Assembly (NCBI RefSeq): GCF_003260265.1
Contig: NZ_QITQ01000020.1
Location: 1-64,000 of the forward strand
Reading direction: 5' to 3'
DNA length: 64,000 bases
From: Roseovarius amoyensis
GTDB taxonomy: Bacteria > Pseudomonadota > Alphaproteobacteria > Rhodobacterales > Rhodobacteraceae
Shown: piece after piece, positions 10,188 to 19,367 of the stretch
Layout of the letters: each line of letters starts with the position of its first letter
Position numbering within the stretch: position 1 is the stretch's first letter
Notes under the pieces: generated by a model
Databases searched by the model: none
Told to the model about the DNA's origin: nothing
The model's input: the letters and a program-made list of their open reading frames with translations, nothing else
Program-made: the position numbers and the translations under genes

Positions 10188-10213
10188 GCGGTGGGTTGAA
10201 AACCCACCCTGCG
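10188..10213. repeat. Palindromic repeat GGTGGGTT-AACCCACC, copy A
   Basis: GGTGGGTT (10190-10197) and AACCCACC (10201-10208) form an 8-bp stem around GAA. The 26-bp unit beginning GCGGTGGGTTG matches a unit after rpoA (15693-15718, opposite orientation) at 24 of 26 positions, as counted by eye. It looks like a dispersed intergenic repeat of REP type. Confidence 0.7.
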
Positions 10214-10222
10214 GCAGAATTG

Positions 10223-10255
10223 AAACGCCCCGGTCAGTGATGGCCGGGGCGTTTT
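10223..10255 (+). terminator. Rho-independent terminator after rpmD
   Basis: AAACGCCCCGG (10223-10233) pairs with CCGGGGCGTTT (10244-10254) across a 10-base loop, with TTTT at the 3' side. The run of A before and T after suggests it may work in both directions. Confidence 0.8.
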
Positions 10256-10311
10256 GCTGTTTGGGGAATTCACAATATCATATGTCAGGAGGCGATAGGG
10301 AGGACTGAGCG

Positions 10312-10611
10312 ATGACGATCGGGAACGTGGTAGTCGTTTGGATGCTGTGTGCGGGTTTGGCGTAGTTCATTGCCCGCGACAGAGTTCCATCCAGAGCTTC
10401 CTTGGCGACGCTATTAGGGTTTCTGTTCGGTCCACTCGGAGTTGCCGCAACGTTCTTTCTCAAGGATGAGAACGAGGCATGTTCTGAAGAATTCAGTTCG
10501 CAGTGTGATCGAGTTTCAGACAGCAGTCTTGAAAACATTACTGAACCCTCGCGGAGCATAGCGGAAATAACCGCGGATATTGAAAGAATGAAGAAGCGGT
10601 TGGATGAATAG
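10312..10611 (+). pseudogene. Small membrane-protein gene interrupted by an in-frame TAG
   Basis: ATG 10312 follows a good ribosome-binding site (GGGAGGACTGAGCG). It opens a 99-codon frame starting MTIGNVVVVWMLCAGLA, then a TAG at 10363-10365, then FIARDRVPSRASLATLLGFLFGPLGVAATFF and a charged tail ending ADIERMKKRLDE. Without the TAG it would be a two-helix membrane protein: the first hydrophobic helix runs through the stop, the second covers codons of about 31-45. A TGG-to-TAG change is the simplest explanation. Internal restart at TTG 10402 could give a 69-residue protein with only the second helix. The product is not recognised. Composition is less GC-rich than the ribosomal genes beside it, suggesting a late arrival. 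Confidence 0.6.
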
Positions 10612-10938
10612 CTGCCCTTGAACCTACCGATGTAAACGACTTTGAAGCATATGCCCGTGGCGCTTGCGGCACGGGCAGCGCCCGACCGCCCCCATGGGCG
10701 GGCGCTTTTCGCGCCCACCCGCGATCAGGCACTGCCCTGCGTCCCGTGATGACGCATCATGTGCCGTTGGCCTGCCAAGGCACCGTGCTGCCACCCCCTC
10801 TGGCCACTTGAACCGGCCCGCCATCCCGTCTATACGCCCCCGGTGGCCCCGGTGGGGCGACGACTCGATACTCATCACATGCCGTGGTTGGCCCCATCCG
10901 CTTCGGGGGTCACATCCGGCTTCAGGAGAAGTGGACAG
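10612..10938. other. Gap between the interrupted small gene and rplO
   Basis: The 327 bases hold no supported gene. They contain the hairpin TGCCCGTG/CACGGGCA (10652-10659 with 10670-10677) and a terminator at 10677-10709. The downstream half runs toward rplO and ends with TTCAGGAGAAGTGGACAG, a good ribosome-binding region. A promoter for rplO-secY-adk is likely here, but I could not point to convincing -35 and -10 boxes. Confidence 0.5.
10677..10709 (+). terminator. Likely terminator upstream of rplO
   Basis: AGCGCCCG (10677-10684) pairs with CGGGCGCT (10699-10706) and TTT follows. It would end transcripts that pass through the interrupted small gene. Confidence 0.6.
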
Positions 10939-11412
10939 ATGAAACTCAACGAACTGCGCGACAATCCGGGCGCGACGAAACCCCGCAAACGCGTCGGCCG
11001 CGGCCCCGGTTCGGGCACCGGCAAGACCGCCGGGCGCGGCATCAAGGGCCAGAAATCCCGTTCGGGTGTGGCGATCAAGGGCTTCGAGGGCGGGCAGATG
11101 CCGCTCTACCAACGTCTGCCCAAGCGCGGATTTACCAAGCCAAACCGCAAGAAATACGCCGTCGTCAACCTGGGCCTGATCCAGAAATTCGTCGACGCCG
11201 GCAAGCTGGACGCCAAGCAGCCCATCACCGAGGACGCGCTCGTTGCCAGCGGTCTGGTGCGGCGCAAGCTGGACGGTGTGCGCGTTCTGGCCAAGGGCGA
11301 AGTCGCCGCCAAGCTGGCGCTGGAAGTGACCGGCGCATCCAAGGCGGCAATCGAGGCGGTTGAGAAGGCGGGGGGCTCTCTGAGGGTCACAACCGCGCAG
11401 GCGGCCGAATAA
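10939..11412 (+). CDS. rplO: 50S ribosomal protein L15
   Basis: The 157-residue protein starts [20 protein letters not shown] and has the Gly-rich [20 protein letters not shown] stretch that defines L15. L15 is a late assembly protein of the large subunit. The ATG at 10939 follows AGGAGAAGTGGACAG and gives the normal length; an open frame upstream has no L15 similarity. secY follows after 110 bases. Confidence 0.97.
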   Translation: MKLNELRDNPGATKPRKRVGRGPGSGTGKTAGRGIKGQKSRSGVAIKGFEGGQMPLYQRLPKRGFTKPNRKKYAVVNLGLIQKFVDAGKLDAKQPITEDALVASGLVRRKLDGVRVLAKGEVAAKLALEVTGASKAAIEAVEKAGGSLRVTTAQAAE

Positions 11413-11522
11413 GCGGTTGTGAGCGGCGTCCGCGCCGCTTACATAATCCGCAGTTTTCCTGATGACGCCGCCTTGGCCGGAAAACGGCTTGGGCGGCGTA
11501 TTCGCAATAGACGGGATCGCGC

Positions 11523-12893
11523 ATGGTATCCGCAGCAGAACAGATGGCGTCCAACACCAGTTGGGCCGCTCTTGGCAAGGCCACCGAGCTTCGCCGGCGC
11601 ATCATCTTCACCCTCGTGCTGTTGATCGTCTACCGGCTGGGCACATGGATCCCGGTTCCAGGCATCGACGGCGCCGAACTGCGCAATTTCATGGAAGATG
11701 CCAGCCAGGGCATCGGCGGCATGCTGAGCATGTTCACCGGCGGCGCGCTGGGGCGTATGGGCATCTTTGCGCTGGGGATCATGCCTTATATCTCGGCCTC
11801 GATCATCGTGCAGCTCATGGCGGCGATGGTGCCGGCGCTGGAGCAGCTCAAGAAAGAGGGCGAGCAGGGCCGCAAGAAGATGAACCAGTACACCCGCTAT
11901 GGCACGGTGGGGCTGGCGACGCTGCAATCCTACGGCCTGGCGATGAGCCTGGTATCGGGCGGGCTGGTTCAGCCCGACCTGCCGGCGCCGTTCTTTGTTG
12001 CCGCCTGCATGATCACGCTTGTGGGCGGAACCATGTTCCTGATGTGGATCGGCGAGCAGATCACCGCCCGGGGCGTCGGCAACGGCATTTCGCTGATCAT
12101 CTTCGTCGGCATTATCGCCGAGGTGCCGGCGGCGCTGGCTCAGTTCTTCAGCCAGGGCCGTTCGGGCGCGATCAGCCCGGCGGTGATCGTGGGCGTGATG
12201 ATCATGATGGTTGTGGTCATCGCCTTCGTCGTGTTCATGGAACGCAGCCTGCGCAAGATCCACATCCAGTATCCGCGCCGCCAGGTGGGGATGAAGGTCT
12301 ATGACGGCGGGTCCTCGCACCTGCCGGTCAAGGTCAACCCGGCGGGCGTGATCCCGGCGATCTTTGCCTCGTCGCTGCTGCTGCTGCCGGTGACGCTGTC
12401 GACCTTCTCGGGCAACCAGACCGGGCCGGTGATGTCGATGGTCCTGGCCTATTTCGGCCCGGGTCAGCCGCTCTACCTGCTGTTTTACGCAATCATGGTG
12501 GCGTTCTTCACCTACTTCTACACCTACAATGTCGCCTTCAAGACCGACGACGTGGCTGACAACCTGAAAAACCAGAACGGCTTTGTTCCCGGCATCCGGC
12601 CGGGCAAGCGAACCGCCGAATACCTGGATTACGTTGTCACACGGGTGCTGGTTCTGGGCGCGGGCTATCTGACGGCGGTTTGCCTGCTGCCAGAGGTGCT
12701 GCGCAGCCAGTTTGCCATTCCGTTCTATTTCGGCGGCACCTCGGTGCTGATCGTGGTGGCGGTGACGATGGATACTATTCAGCAGGTTCAGTCGCATCTC
12801 CTGGCCCACCAGTACGAGGGCCTTATCGAGAAATCGCAACTCAGCGGCAAGGGGCGGCGCAAGTCCCGAAGAAAGGGGACGGGACGGCGATGA
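11523..12893 (+). CDS. secY: Preprotein translocase subunit SecY
   Basis: The 456-residue protein has the expected ten hydrophobic segments of SecY, the channel of the Sec translocon in the inner membrane. Recognisable parts are [19 protein letters not shown] in helix 1, the [20 protein letters not shown] plug region, and the cytoplasmic loop [19 protein letters not shown]. The C terminus is strongly basic ([14 protein letters not shown]). The stop overlaps the adk start (ATGA), as in many bacteria where secY and adk form one transcript. Confidence 0.98.
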   Translation: MVSAAEQMASNTSWAALGKATELRRRIIFTLVLLIVYRLGTWIPVPGIDGAELRNFMEDASQGIGGMLSMFTGGALGRMGIFALGIMPYISASIIVQLMAAMVPALEQLKKEGEQGRKKMNQYTRYGTVGLATLQSYGLAMSLVSGGLVQPDLPAPFFVAACMITLVGGTMFLMWIGEQITARGVGNGISLIIFVGIIAEVPAALAQFFSQGRSGAISPAVIVGVMIMMVVVIAFVVFMERSLRKIHIQYPRRQVGMKVYDGGSSHLPVKVNPAGVIPAIFASSLLLLPVTLSTFSGNQTGPVMSMVLAYFGPGQPLYLLFYAIMVAFFTYFYTYNVAFKTDDVADNLKNQNGFVPGIRPGKRTAEYLDYVVTRVLVLGAGYLTAVCLLPEVLRSQFAIPFYFGGTSVLIVVAVTMDTIQQVQSHLLAHQYEGLIEKSQLSGKGRRKSRRKGTGRR

Positions 12894-13531
12894 ACATTAT
12901 TCTTCTGGGGCCGCCGGGCGCGGGCAAGGGCACGCAGGCACATATCCTGGTCGAAAAGCGCGGGATGATCCAGCTTTCCACCGGTGACATGCTGCGCGAG
13001 GCCAAGGACAGCGGCACCGAGATGGGCAAGCGCGTGGCCGAGGTGATGGCGCGCGGCGACCTGGTGACTGACGAGATCGTGATCGGGCTGATCCGCGAAA
13101 AGATCAAGGGCGAAAACGGCGGCGGCTTCATCTTCGATGGCTTCCCGCGCACCCTGGCGCAGGCCGACGCGCTGGATGATCTGCTGGCCGAGACCGGGCA
13201 GAAGCTGGATGCCGTGATCGAGATGCGGGTGGATGACGACGCGCTGGTGAGCCGTATCACCGCCCGGTCTACCTGTGGCAGCTGTGGCGAGGTCTACAAC
13301 GACATCACCAAGCCCTGGCCGGCGGATGGGAAATGCGCCAATTGCGGCAGTACCGACGTCAAGCGCCGCGCCGACGACAACGAGGACTCGCTGCGCAACC
13401 GGCTGATGGAATACTACAAGAAGACATCGCCGCTGATCGGTTACTACCACGCCAAGGGCAAGCTGAGGCCGGTTGACGGGCTGGGCGAGATCGATCAGGT
13501 CGCGGCGTCGATCGACGAGGCGCTCGGATAA
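12890..13531 (+). CDS. adk: Adenylate kinase, zinc-binding LID type
   Basis: The enzyme interconverts ATP plus AMP and two ADP in the cytoplasm. The 213-residue protein starts [16 protein letters not shown] (P-loop at 7-15) and carries the FDGFPRT AMP-binding motif near 82. The LID holds two CXXC pairs, Cys129/132 and Cys149/152, a pattern known to bind structural zinc in other adenylate kinases; E. coli Adk lacks it. The start overlaps the secY stop by four bases. Confidence 0.97.
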   Translation: MNIILLGPPGAGKGTQAHILVEKRGMIQLSTGDMLREAKDSGTEMGKRVAEVMARGDLVTDEIVIGLIREKIKGENGGGFIFDGFPRTLAQADALDDLLAETGQKLDAVIEMRVDDDALVSRITARSTCGSCGEVYNDITKPWPADGKCANCGSTDVKRRADDNEDSLRNRLMEYYKKTSPLIGYYHAKGKLRPVDGLGEIDQVAASIDEALG

Positions 13532-13743
13532 CACCGGGCCGGCGGGCGGCGGGGGCTTGACGGCCCCCCGAATTGCTCCTAAGCACCACCATCTCTTGAG
13601 AGACGACGATTCGGTTCCCGGCTTGCCCGGGGCATACAATCGACACCCCGAAGTCCAACGTGGCCCGGGCGGGAACGCCGCGGGCCTGAGTTGTGAAAAA
13701 AGGTTCTGGCACTACGGAACCGCAACGTAAAGGAACGAGACAC

Positions 13744-14112
13744 TTGGCACGTATAGCCGGCGTTAACATCCCGACCAACAAACGGGTCCCCATCGCACTC
13801 ACCTACATAACCGGAATCGGCCATTCCTCGGCCAAGTCCATCTGCGAGGCGGTGAACATCGACCCGTCCCGCCGCGTCAACGAGTTGTCCGACGCCGAGG
13901 CTGTCGCGCTGCGCGAACACATTGACGCCAATTACAGCGTCGAGGGTGACATGCGCCGCGAAGTTCAGATGAACATCAAGCGCCTGATGGATCTCGGCTG
14001 CTACCGCGGTCTGCGCCATCGTCGCAACCTGCCCGTGCGCGGCCAGCGCACCCATACCAACGCCCGCACTCGCAAGGGCCCGGCGAGACCCATCGCCGGC
14101 AAGAAGAAGTAA
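13744..14112 (+). CDS. rpsM: 30S ribosomal protein S13 (TTG start)
   Basis: The 122-residue protein reads (M)[18 protein letters not shown] and ends [13 protein letters not shown], the usual S13 features. S13 contacts the P-site tRNA and forms bridges with the large subunit. The start is placed at TTG 13744 because this gives the exact family N terminus and because GTAAAGGAACGAGACAC lies just before. The frame stays open to an ATG-less extension upstream. Use of TTG may reduce initiation rate. Confidence 0.93.
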   Translation: MARIAGVNIPTNKRVPIALTYITGIGHSSAKSICEAVNIDPSRRVNELSDAEAVALREHIDANYSVEGDMRREVQMNIKRLMDLGCYRGLRHRRNLPVRGQRTHTNARTRKGPARPIAGKKK

Positions 14113-14127
14113 GGGAGGGCACAGGAC

Positions 14128-14526
14128 ATGGCACGAGATACCCGCAAGGCCACCCGCGGCAAGAAGAAAGTTTCGAAGAACATCGCCACTGGTGTGGCGC
14201 ATGTGAATTCGTCCTTCAACAACACCAAGATCCTGATCTCGGACGTGCAGGGCAACGCCATCGCATGGTCGTCGGCCGGCACCATGGGTTTTAAGGGTTC
14301 GCGCAAGTCGACGCCCTATGCCGCGCAGATGGCGGCCGAGGATGCCGGCCGCAAGGCCCAGGAACACGGCATGAGAACCCTCGAAGTAGAGGTTCAGGGA
14401 CCCGGCTCGGGCCGTGAAAGCGCACTTCGCGCGCTGGCTGCCGTCGGGTTCAACATTACGTCGATCCGTGACGTCACGCCGATTGCACATAACGGCTGCC
14501 GCCCGCCGAAACGCCGCCGGGTCTGA
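14128..14526 (+). CDS. rpsK: 30S ribosomal protein S11
   Basis: The 132-residue protein contains the S11 core with [18 protein letters not shown] and ends [18 protein letters not shown], as expected. S11 lies on the platform near the Shine-Dalgarno duplex. It follows rpsM after 15 bases with AAGGGAGGGCACAGGAC before the ATG. Confidence 0.98.
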   Translation: MARDTRKATRGKKKVSKNIATGVAHVNSSFNNTKILISDVQGNAIAWSSAGTMGFKGSRKSTPYAAQMAAEDAGRKAQEHGMRTLEVEVQGPGSGRESALRALAAVGFNITSIRDVTPIAHNGCRPPKRRRV

Positions 14527-14639
14527 TCGCCGGTCAACTGAACGGGGCCGCACGCCATTGCGGACCCGTTCGTGCACTAGAAAACCTCGGGCGTTCCGGA
14601 CCTTTGGACATGAGGCCGGGACAGGAATGGAGGCACTGC

Positions 14640-15656
14640 ATGATCCATAAAAATTGGGCCGAACTGATCAAGCCGACGCAGCTGGAGGTGAAGCCGGGTA
14701 ATGACCCGCTGCGCCAGGCGACGGTTGTGGCCGAACCGCTTGAGCGCGGCTTTGGTCTGACGCTGGGCAATGCCCTGCGCCGGGTGCTGCTGTCCTCGCT
14801 GCAAGGCGCGGCGATCACCTCGGTGCAGATCGACAACGTGCTGCACGAGTTCTCGTCCGTCGCGGGTGTGCGCGAGGATGTCACCGACATCGTCCTGAAC
14901 CTCAAGGGCGTGGCGCTGCGGATGGAAGTCGAAGGGCCCAAGCGCCTGTCGATCTCGGCCAAGGGGCCGGGCGTCGTGACCGCCGGGGACATTTCCGACA
15001 GCGCGGGTATCGAGATCCTCAACAAGGAACATGTGATCTGCCACCTCGACGAGGGCGCGGACCTGTTCATGGAACTCACCGTCAACACCGGCAAGGGATA
15101 TGTCGCGGCCGACCGCAACAAGCCCGAGGATGCGCCGATCGGCCTTATTCCGATCGACGCGATCTATTCGCCGGTGATCAAGGTCAGCTATGACGTTCAA
15201 CCCACCCGTGAGGGCCAGGTGCTGGACTATGACAAGCTGACCATGAAGGTGGAAACCGACGGGTCGATCACCCCCGATGACGCGGTCGCCTATGCCGCGC
15301 GCATCCTGCAGGACCAACTGTCGATCTTCGTCAACTTCGAAGAGCCGGAAGCGGCCGGGCGCGAGTCCGAGGATGACGGGCTGGAATTCAACCCGCTGCT
15401 GCTCAAGAAGGTCGACGAACTGGAACTGTCGGTCCGTTCGGCAAACTGCCTGAAGAACGACAACATCGTCTATATCGGCGACCTGATCCAGAAGACCGAA
15501 GCCGAAATGCTGCGCACCCCGAACTTCGGGCGCAAGTCGCTTAACGAGATCAAGGAAGTGCTCTCGGGCATGGGGCTGCATCTGGGCATGGACGTCGAGG
15601 ACTGGCCGCCTGACAACATCGAGGATCTGGCCAAGAAGTTCGAAGACCAGTTCTGA
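14640..15656 (+). CDS. rpoA: RNA polymerase alpha subunit
   Basis: The 338-residue protein starts [20 protein letters not shown]. The N-terminal domain includes [21 protein letters not shown]-type residues that dimerise and bind beta and beta-prime. The C-terminal domain (from about 255) includes [20 protein letters not shown] and [14 protein letters not shown] for contacts with UP DNA and activators. ATG 14640 gives the normal alphaproteobacterial length. A palindromic repeat separates it from rplQ. Confidence 0.98.
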   Translation: MIHKNWAELIKPTQLEVKPGNDPLRQATVVAEPLERGFGLTLGNALRRVLLSSLQGAAITSVQIDNVLHEFSSVAGVREDVTDIVLNLKGVALRMEVEGPKRLSISAKGPGVVTAGDISDSAGIEILNKEHVICHLDEGADLFMELTVNTGKGYVAADRNKPEDAPIGLIPIDAIYSPVIKVSYDVQPTREGQVLDYDKLTMKVETDGSITPDDAVAYAARILQDQLSIFVNFEEPEAAGRESEDDGLEFNPLLLKKVDELELSVRSANCLKNDNIVYIGDLIQKTEAEMLRTPNFGRKSLNEIKEVLSGMGLHLGMDVEDWPPDNIEDLAKKFEDQF

Positions 15657-15692
15657 GAAATGGTGGAGTGAAACCCCACCCCGCGCTGTCGG

Positions 15693-15718
15693 CGTAGGGT
15701 GGGTTTCCAACCCACCGC
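15693..15718. repeat. Palindromic repeat GGTGGGTT-AACCCACC, copy B
   Basis: GGTGGGTT (15698-15705) and AACCCACC (15709-15716) pair around TCC. The unit is the reverse complement of copy A at 10188-10213 with two differences. A further GGTGG/CCACC stem lies just upstream at 15662-15680. Confidence 0.7.
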
Positions 15719-15800
15719 ACCCGGGCATACCCGCCCCAAGGAGAGCCGGTGACACGCATCGCCGGCCGGACAAAGCAAAACACGTCAAGGAGACAAGAAA

Positions 15801-16226
15801 ATGCGTCACGCAAGAGGCTACCGCCGCCTGAACCGCACCCATGAGCACCGTAAGGCGCTGTGGGCGAACATGGCCGGCTCGCTGATCGAACACGAACAGA
15901 TCAAGACCACGCTGCCCAAGGCCAAGGAACTGCGCCGGGTGGCGGAAAAGCTGATCACGCTGGGCAAGCGCGGCGACCTGCACGCCCGCCGCCAGGCCGC
16001 GGCACAGCTCAAGCAGGATGCCCACGTAGCCAAGCTGTTCGAGGTGCTGGGCCCCCGCTACAAGGAACGCAACGGTGGTTGTGTCCGCGTTCTCAAGGCC
16101 GGCTTCCGCTATGGTGACATGGCGCCGATGGCCATCATCGAACTGGTCGATCGCGACACCGACGCCAAGGGTTCCGTCGACCGCGCCCGCGTTGCCGCCG
16201 CAGAGACCGCAGGCGAAGAGGACTGA
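15801..16226 (+). CDS. rplQ: 50S ribosomal protein L17
   Basis: The 141-residue protein starts [20 protein letters not shown] and contains [18 protein letters not shown], both classic for L17. It ends in an acidic tail ([10 protein letters not shown]). L17 lies near the tunnel exit. The gene closes the alpha operon: a terminator follows about 40 bases after its stop. AAGGAGACAAGAAA precedes the ATG. Confidence 0.97.
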   Translation: MRHARGYRRLNRTHEHRKALWANMAGSLIEHEQIKTTLPKAKELRRVAEKLITLGKRGDLHARRQAAAQLKQDAHVAKLFEVLGPRYKERNGGCVRVLKAGFRYGDMAPMAIIELVDRDTDAKGSVDRARVAAAETAGEED

Positions 16227-16263
16227 ACCCGAAAGGGTCCGCCCCGCGACATAACGCATTCAC

Positions 16264-16297
16264 AAAGCCCTCGCCGGTCATATCCCGCGGGGGTTTT
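16264..16297 (+). terminator. Terminator after rplQ
   Basis: AAAGCCCTCGC (16264-16274) pairs with GCGGGGGTTTT (16287-16297), including two G-T pairs, across a 12-base loop. It marks the end of the ribosomal cluster. Confidence 0.7.
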
Positions 16298-16374
16298 GCC
16301 GTTTCAGGCGTGGCGCTTGCATTCTGCGCCGCCGCCCCGCATATCGCTTGGGCAGCCACGACCGGAGACCGCCC

Positions 16375-17751
16375 ATGCGACTGGCGCTCATCCTATTCAT
16401 GTTCCTTGCCGGCCTGCCGGCGGCGGCAGAGATGCAGGTGCCCCAGACCCGCACCGACATCCAGACGGGCTTTGTGCCCGTGGTCAAGCGTGCCGCGCCG
16501 GCGGTGGTCAACATCTACGCCCGCCGCGTGGTCAGCGTGCGCAGCCCGTTCAGCAATGACCCGTTCTTTCAGGACCTGTTCCGCGATTTCGGCACGCCGC
16601 GACAGCGGGTCGAAAATTCGCTGGGGTCGGGCGTGATCCTGGGCGCCGACGGTATCGTTGTGTCGAACTATCACGTCGTGGGCGAGGCGACAGATATCCG
16701 CGTCGCCCTGAACGACCGGCGCGAGTTTTCGGCGCGCGTCCTGCTGGCAGACGAGGAAAGCGACCTGGCCATCCTGCAGATGGAGGACGCTCACGACATG
16801 CCGGCGCTGGAACTGCGCGACAGCGACAGCGTCGAGGTGGGCGAGCTGGTGCTGGCCATCGGCAACCCCTTCGGCGTCGGGCAGACAGTCTCGAGCGGGA
16901 TCGTGTCGGGGCTGGCGCGTTCGGGCACGGCCACCGGTAACGCGCGGGGCTATTTCATCCAGACCGATGCGCCGATCAATCCGGGAAACTCGGGCGGTGC
17001 GCTGGTTGATATCAACGGCCGGCTTATCGGGATCAACACCGCCATCCTCAGCCGTTCGGGCGGGTCGAACGGGATCGGTTTCGCCATCCCCTCTGCGCTG
17101 GTGGCGCAATTCGTCGAACAGGCGCGCGCGGGGCATGACAGCTTTCAGCGGCCCTGGGCGGGGATCGACGGCCAGCCCGTCACCGCCGACATGGCCGAGG
17201 GGCTGGGGCTGGATCGCCCTGGCGGGGTGGCGATCGTGCAACTGCATCCCAAAAGCGCACTTCTGGCCGCCGGTTTCCAGCCGGGTGATGTGATCATCGC
17301 CGTTGACGGGCACCCGGTGAACACCCCGGCCGAAATGATCTATCGTATGTCCGTGACCGGGATCGGTGCCACGGCGCGCATCACCGGTATCCGGCAGGGT
17401 CGCGAACGCACGGTCGAAGTCGCGCTTATCGCCGCGCCCGAGGTGCCACCGCGCGATACTCGCGTGACAGGCCGACGGTCGGCCATCCCCGGCGTGCAAC
17501 TGTCCAACATAAATCCGGCGGTGATCGGCGAATACGGCCTGCCGCTGAGCGCGCGCGGCGTGGTGGTCGAAGACCCCGGTGACGTGGGTCGACGCGCCGG
17601 GCTGCGGGCGGGCGATTTGCTGCTTTCGGTCAACGGCGCCGAGGTCGGCGACGCCGGCGATGCGGTCCGGCTGTTGAGTAACGCGCGGCGCTGGCTGAGC
17701 CTCGAGGTGCAGCGCGGCGGCCGGCGCGTGACCATGCGATTCAGGCTATAG
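16375..17751 (+). CDS. DegP/DegQ-type periplasmic serine protease with PDZ domains
   Basis: The 458-residue protein has a Sec signal peptide (MRLALILFMFLAGLPAAAE), a trypsin-like domain and two PDZ-like regions (about 265-350 and 375-455). The catalytic triad is visible: His100 in SNYHVVG, Asp130 in ESDLAILQ, Ser206 in NPGNSGGAL. Proteins of this type degrade or refold damaged envelope proteins. ATG 16375 is preferred because it gives the signal peptide directly. rarA starts nine bases after the stop, suggesting a joint transcript. It could equally be named Do-like or HtrA. Confidence 0.9.
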   Translation: MRLALILFMFLAGLPAAAEMQVPQTRTDIQTGFVPVVKRAAPAVVNIYARRVVSVRSPFSNDPFFQDLFRDFGTPRQRVENSLGSGVILGADGIVVSNYHVVGEATDIRVALNDRREFSARVLLADEESDLAILQMEDAHDMPALELRDSDSVEVGELVLAIGNPFGVGQTVSSGIVSGLARSGTATGNARGYFIQTDAPINPGNSGGALVDINGRLIGINTAILSRSGGSNGIGFAIPSALVAQFVEQARAGHDSFQRPWAGIDGQPVTADMAEGLGLDRPGGVAIVQLHPKSALLAAGFQPGDVIIAVDGHPVNTPAEMIYRMSVTGIGATARITGIRQGRERTVEVALIAAPEVPPRDTRVTGRRSAIPGVQLSNINPAVIGEYGLPLSARGVVVEDPGDVGRRAGLRAGDLLLSVNGAEVGDAGDAVRLLSNARRWLSLEVQRGGRRVTMRFRL

Positions 17752-17760
17752 GCGGGCGCG

Positions 17761-19080
17761 ATGGCTGATCTTTTTGACAACCAACCCGATGCGCCGCCGC
17801 CCGATGGTGCGCCGCGCCCGCTGGCCGACCGCCTGCGCCCGCGCAAGCTGTCAGAGGTGGTGGGCCAGGAAAAGGTCCTGGGACCCGACGGGCCGCTGGG
17901 GGCGATGCTGGCGGCGGGCAGCCTGGGGTCGCTGATCTTCTGGGGGCCGCCGGGGGTGGGCAAGACCACCATCGCCCGGCTGCTGGCGGACGAGACAAAG
18001 CTGAATTTCGTGCAGATCAGCGCGATTTTCACCGGCGTGGCCGACCTGAAAAAGGTGTTCGAGGCGGCCCGCCACCGCCGCGCCAACGGGCAGGGAACGC
18101 TGCTGTTCGTCGACGAAATACACCGCTTCAACAAGGCCCAGCAGGACGGGTTTTTGCCGCATATGGAGGATGGCACCATCCTGCTGGTGGGCGCCACCAC
18201 CGAGAACCCAAGTTTCGAGCTGAACGCCGCGTTGCTCAGCCGGGCGCAGGTGCTGGTGCTGGAGCGCCTGTCGCTGGCCGAACTGGAACGCCTGGCCCAG
18301 CGGGCCGAGGCCGAGCTGGGCCGCGCGCTGCCGCTGGACGGGCCGGCGCGCGAGGCGCTGCTGGAAATGGCCGATGGCGACGGGCGGGCGCTGTTCAACC
18401 TGATCGAGCAGGTGGCGGCGTGGAAGATCGATGGTAAACTTGACGCGCAGGCGCTGGCGGGGCGGCTGATGCGGCGCGCGGCGCAATACGACAAATCGGG
18501 CGAGGCGCATTACAACCTCATCTCGGCGCTGCACAAGTCGGTGCGCGGATCTGACCCCGACGCGGCGCTATACTGGCTGGCGCGGATGCTGGAGGGGGGC
18601 GAGGACCCGCGCTATCTGGCCCGCCGCCTGACCCGCATGGCGATCGAGGATATCGGGCTTGCCGACACCAACGCGCAGGCCATCTGCCTGCAGGCCTGGG
18701 AGGTGTACGAACGTCTCGGCAGCCCCGAGGGCGAGCTGGCGCTGGCGCAGGCGGTGATCTTTCTGGCGCTGGCGCCGAAATCGAATGCGGGCTACGCCGC
18801 CTACAAGTCCGCCCGGCGCGAGGCCAAGTCGACCGGCAGCCTGACCCCGCCTGCCCACATCCTGAACGCGCCTACCAAGCTGATGAAGGAGCAGGGCTAT
18901 GGCGCGGGCTACCAGTACGACCATGATGCAGATGACGGGTTTTCCGGCCAGGACTATTTCCCCGAAGGGATGAAACGGCCGGTGCTTTATCAACCTGTCG
19001 AACGCGGATTCGAGCGCGAATTGAAGAAGCGTCTCGACTTCTTTACGAATCTGCGAATGCGGCGCAGCACTAGGCGCTGA
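17761..19080 (+). CDS. rarA: Replication-associated recombination protein A
   Basis: The 439-residue AAA+ ATPase matches the RarA/MgsA/WRNIP1 family. Walker A is GPPGVGKTT (62-70), Walker B is LLFVDEIHRFNK (about 115), and the C-terminal tetramerisation region is present with YAAYKSARREAK. RarA acts at stalled replication forks with the clamp and SSB. The neighbour upstream is the DegP-like protease, a pairing seen in other Rhodobacteraceae from memory. The gene is full length. Confidence 0.93.
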   Translation: MADLFDNQPDAPPPDGAPRPLADRLRPRKLSEVVGQEKVLGPDGPLGAMLAAGSLGSLIFWGPPGVGKTTIARLLADETKLNFVQISAIFTGVADLKKVFEAARHRRANGQGTLLFVDEIHRFNKAQQDGFLPHMEDGTILLVGATTENPSFELNAALLSRAQVLVLERLSLAELERLAQRAEAELGRALPLDGPAREALLEMADGDGRALFNLIEQVAAWKIDGKLDAQALAGRLMRRAAQYDKSGEAHYNLISALHKSVRGSDPDAALYWLARMLEGGEDPRYLARRLTRMAIEDIGLADTNAQAICLQAWEVYERLGSPEGELALAQAVIFLALAPKSNAGYAAYKSARREAKSTGSLTPPAHILNAPTKLMKEQGYGAGYQYDHDADDGFSGQDYFPEGMKRPVLYQPVERGFERELKKRLDFFTNLRMRRSTRR

Positions 19081-19367
19081 GTGCGCGATTTGCGGTGAAC
19101 AACGTCGTTTTTTGAACAGTTCCAACCCCGTGGAGCCTGTTGTCGGGGTCTGTGCTGGGGTGAGGAGACCCTCATATCCCCCCGCCGGGACACAGAATTT
19201 CGCAGTGCGCGCCAGATCGGGGGTGGAAGCTGTGTCTATTTCGTGTTTTGATCAGGACATGTCGTTTCCAGGCCACTCGCGCGATCCCAACAGGGACAAG
19301 CATAGGCGGGTACCGCCGAACAATGATGCGGTATATCCGACATAATTCACGAAAGCGGGGAGATATC

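Noticed and set aside
11439-12839. 466-codon open frame on the minus strand
   Set aside because: It is antisense to secY, with low-complexity His/Arg/Asp content and no recognisable start signals.
14577-16259. 560-codon open frame on the minus strand
   Set aside because: It is antisense to rpoA and rplQ, both certain genes.
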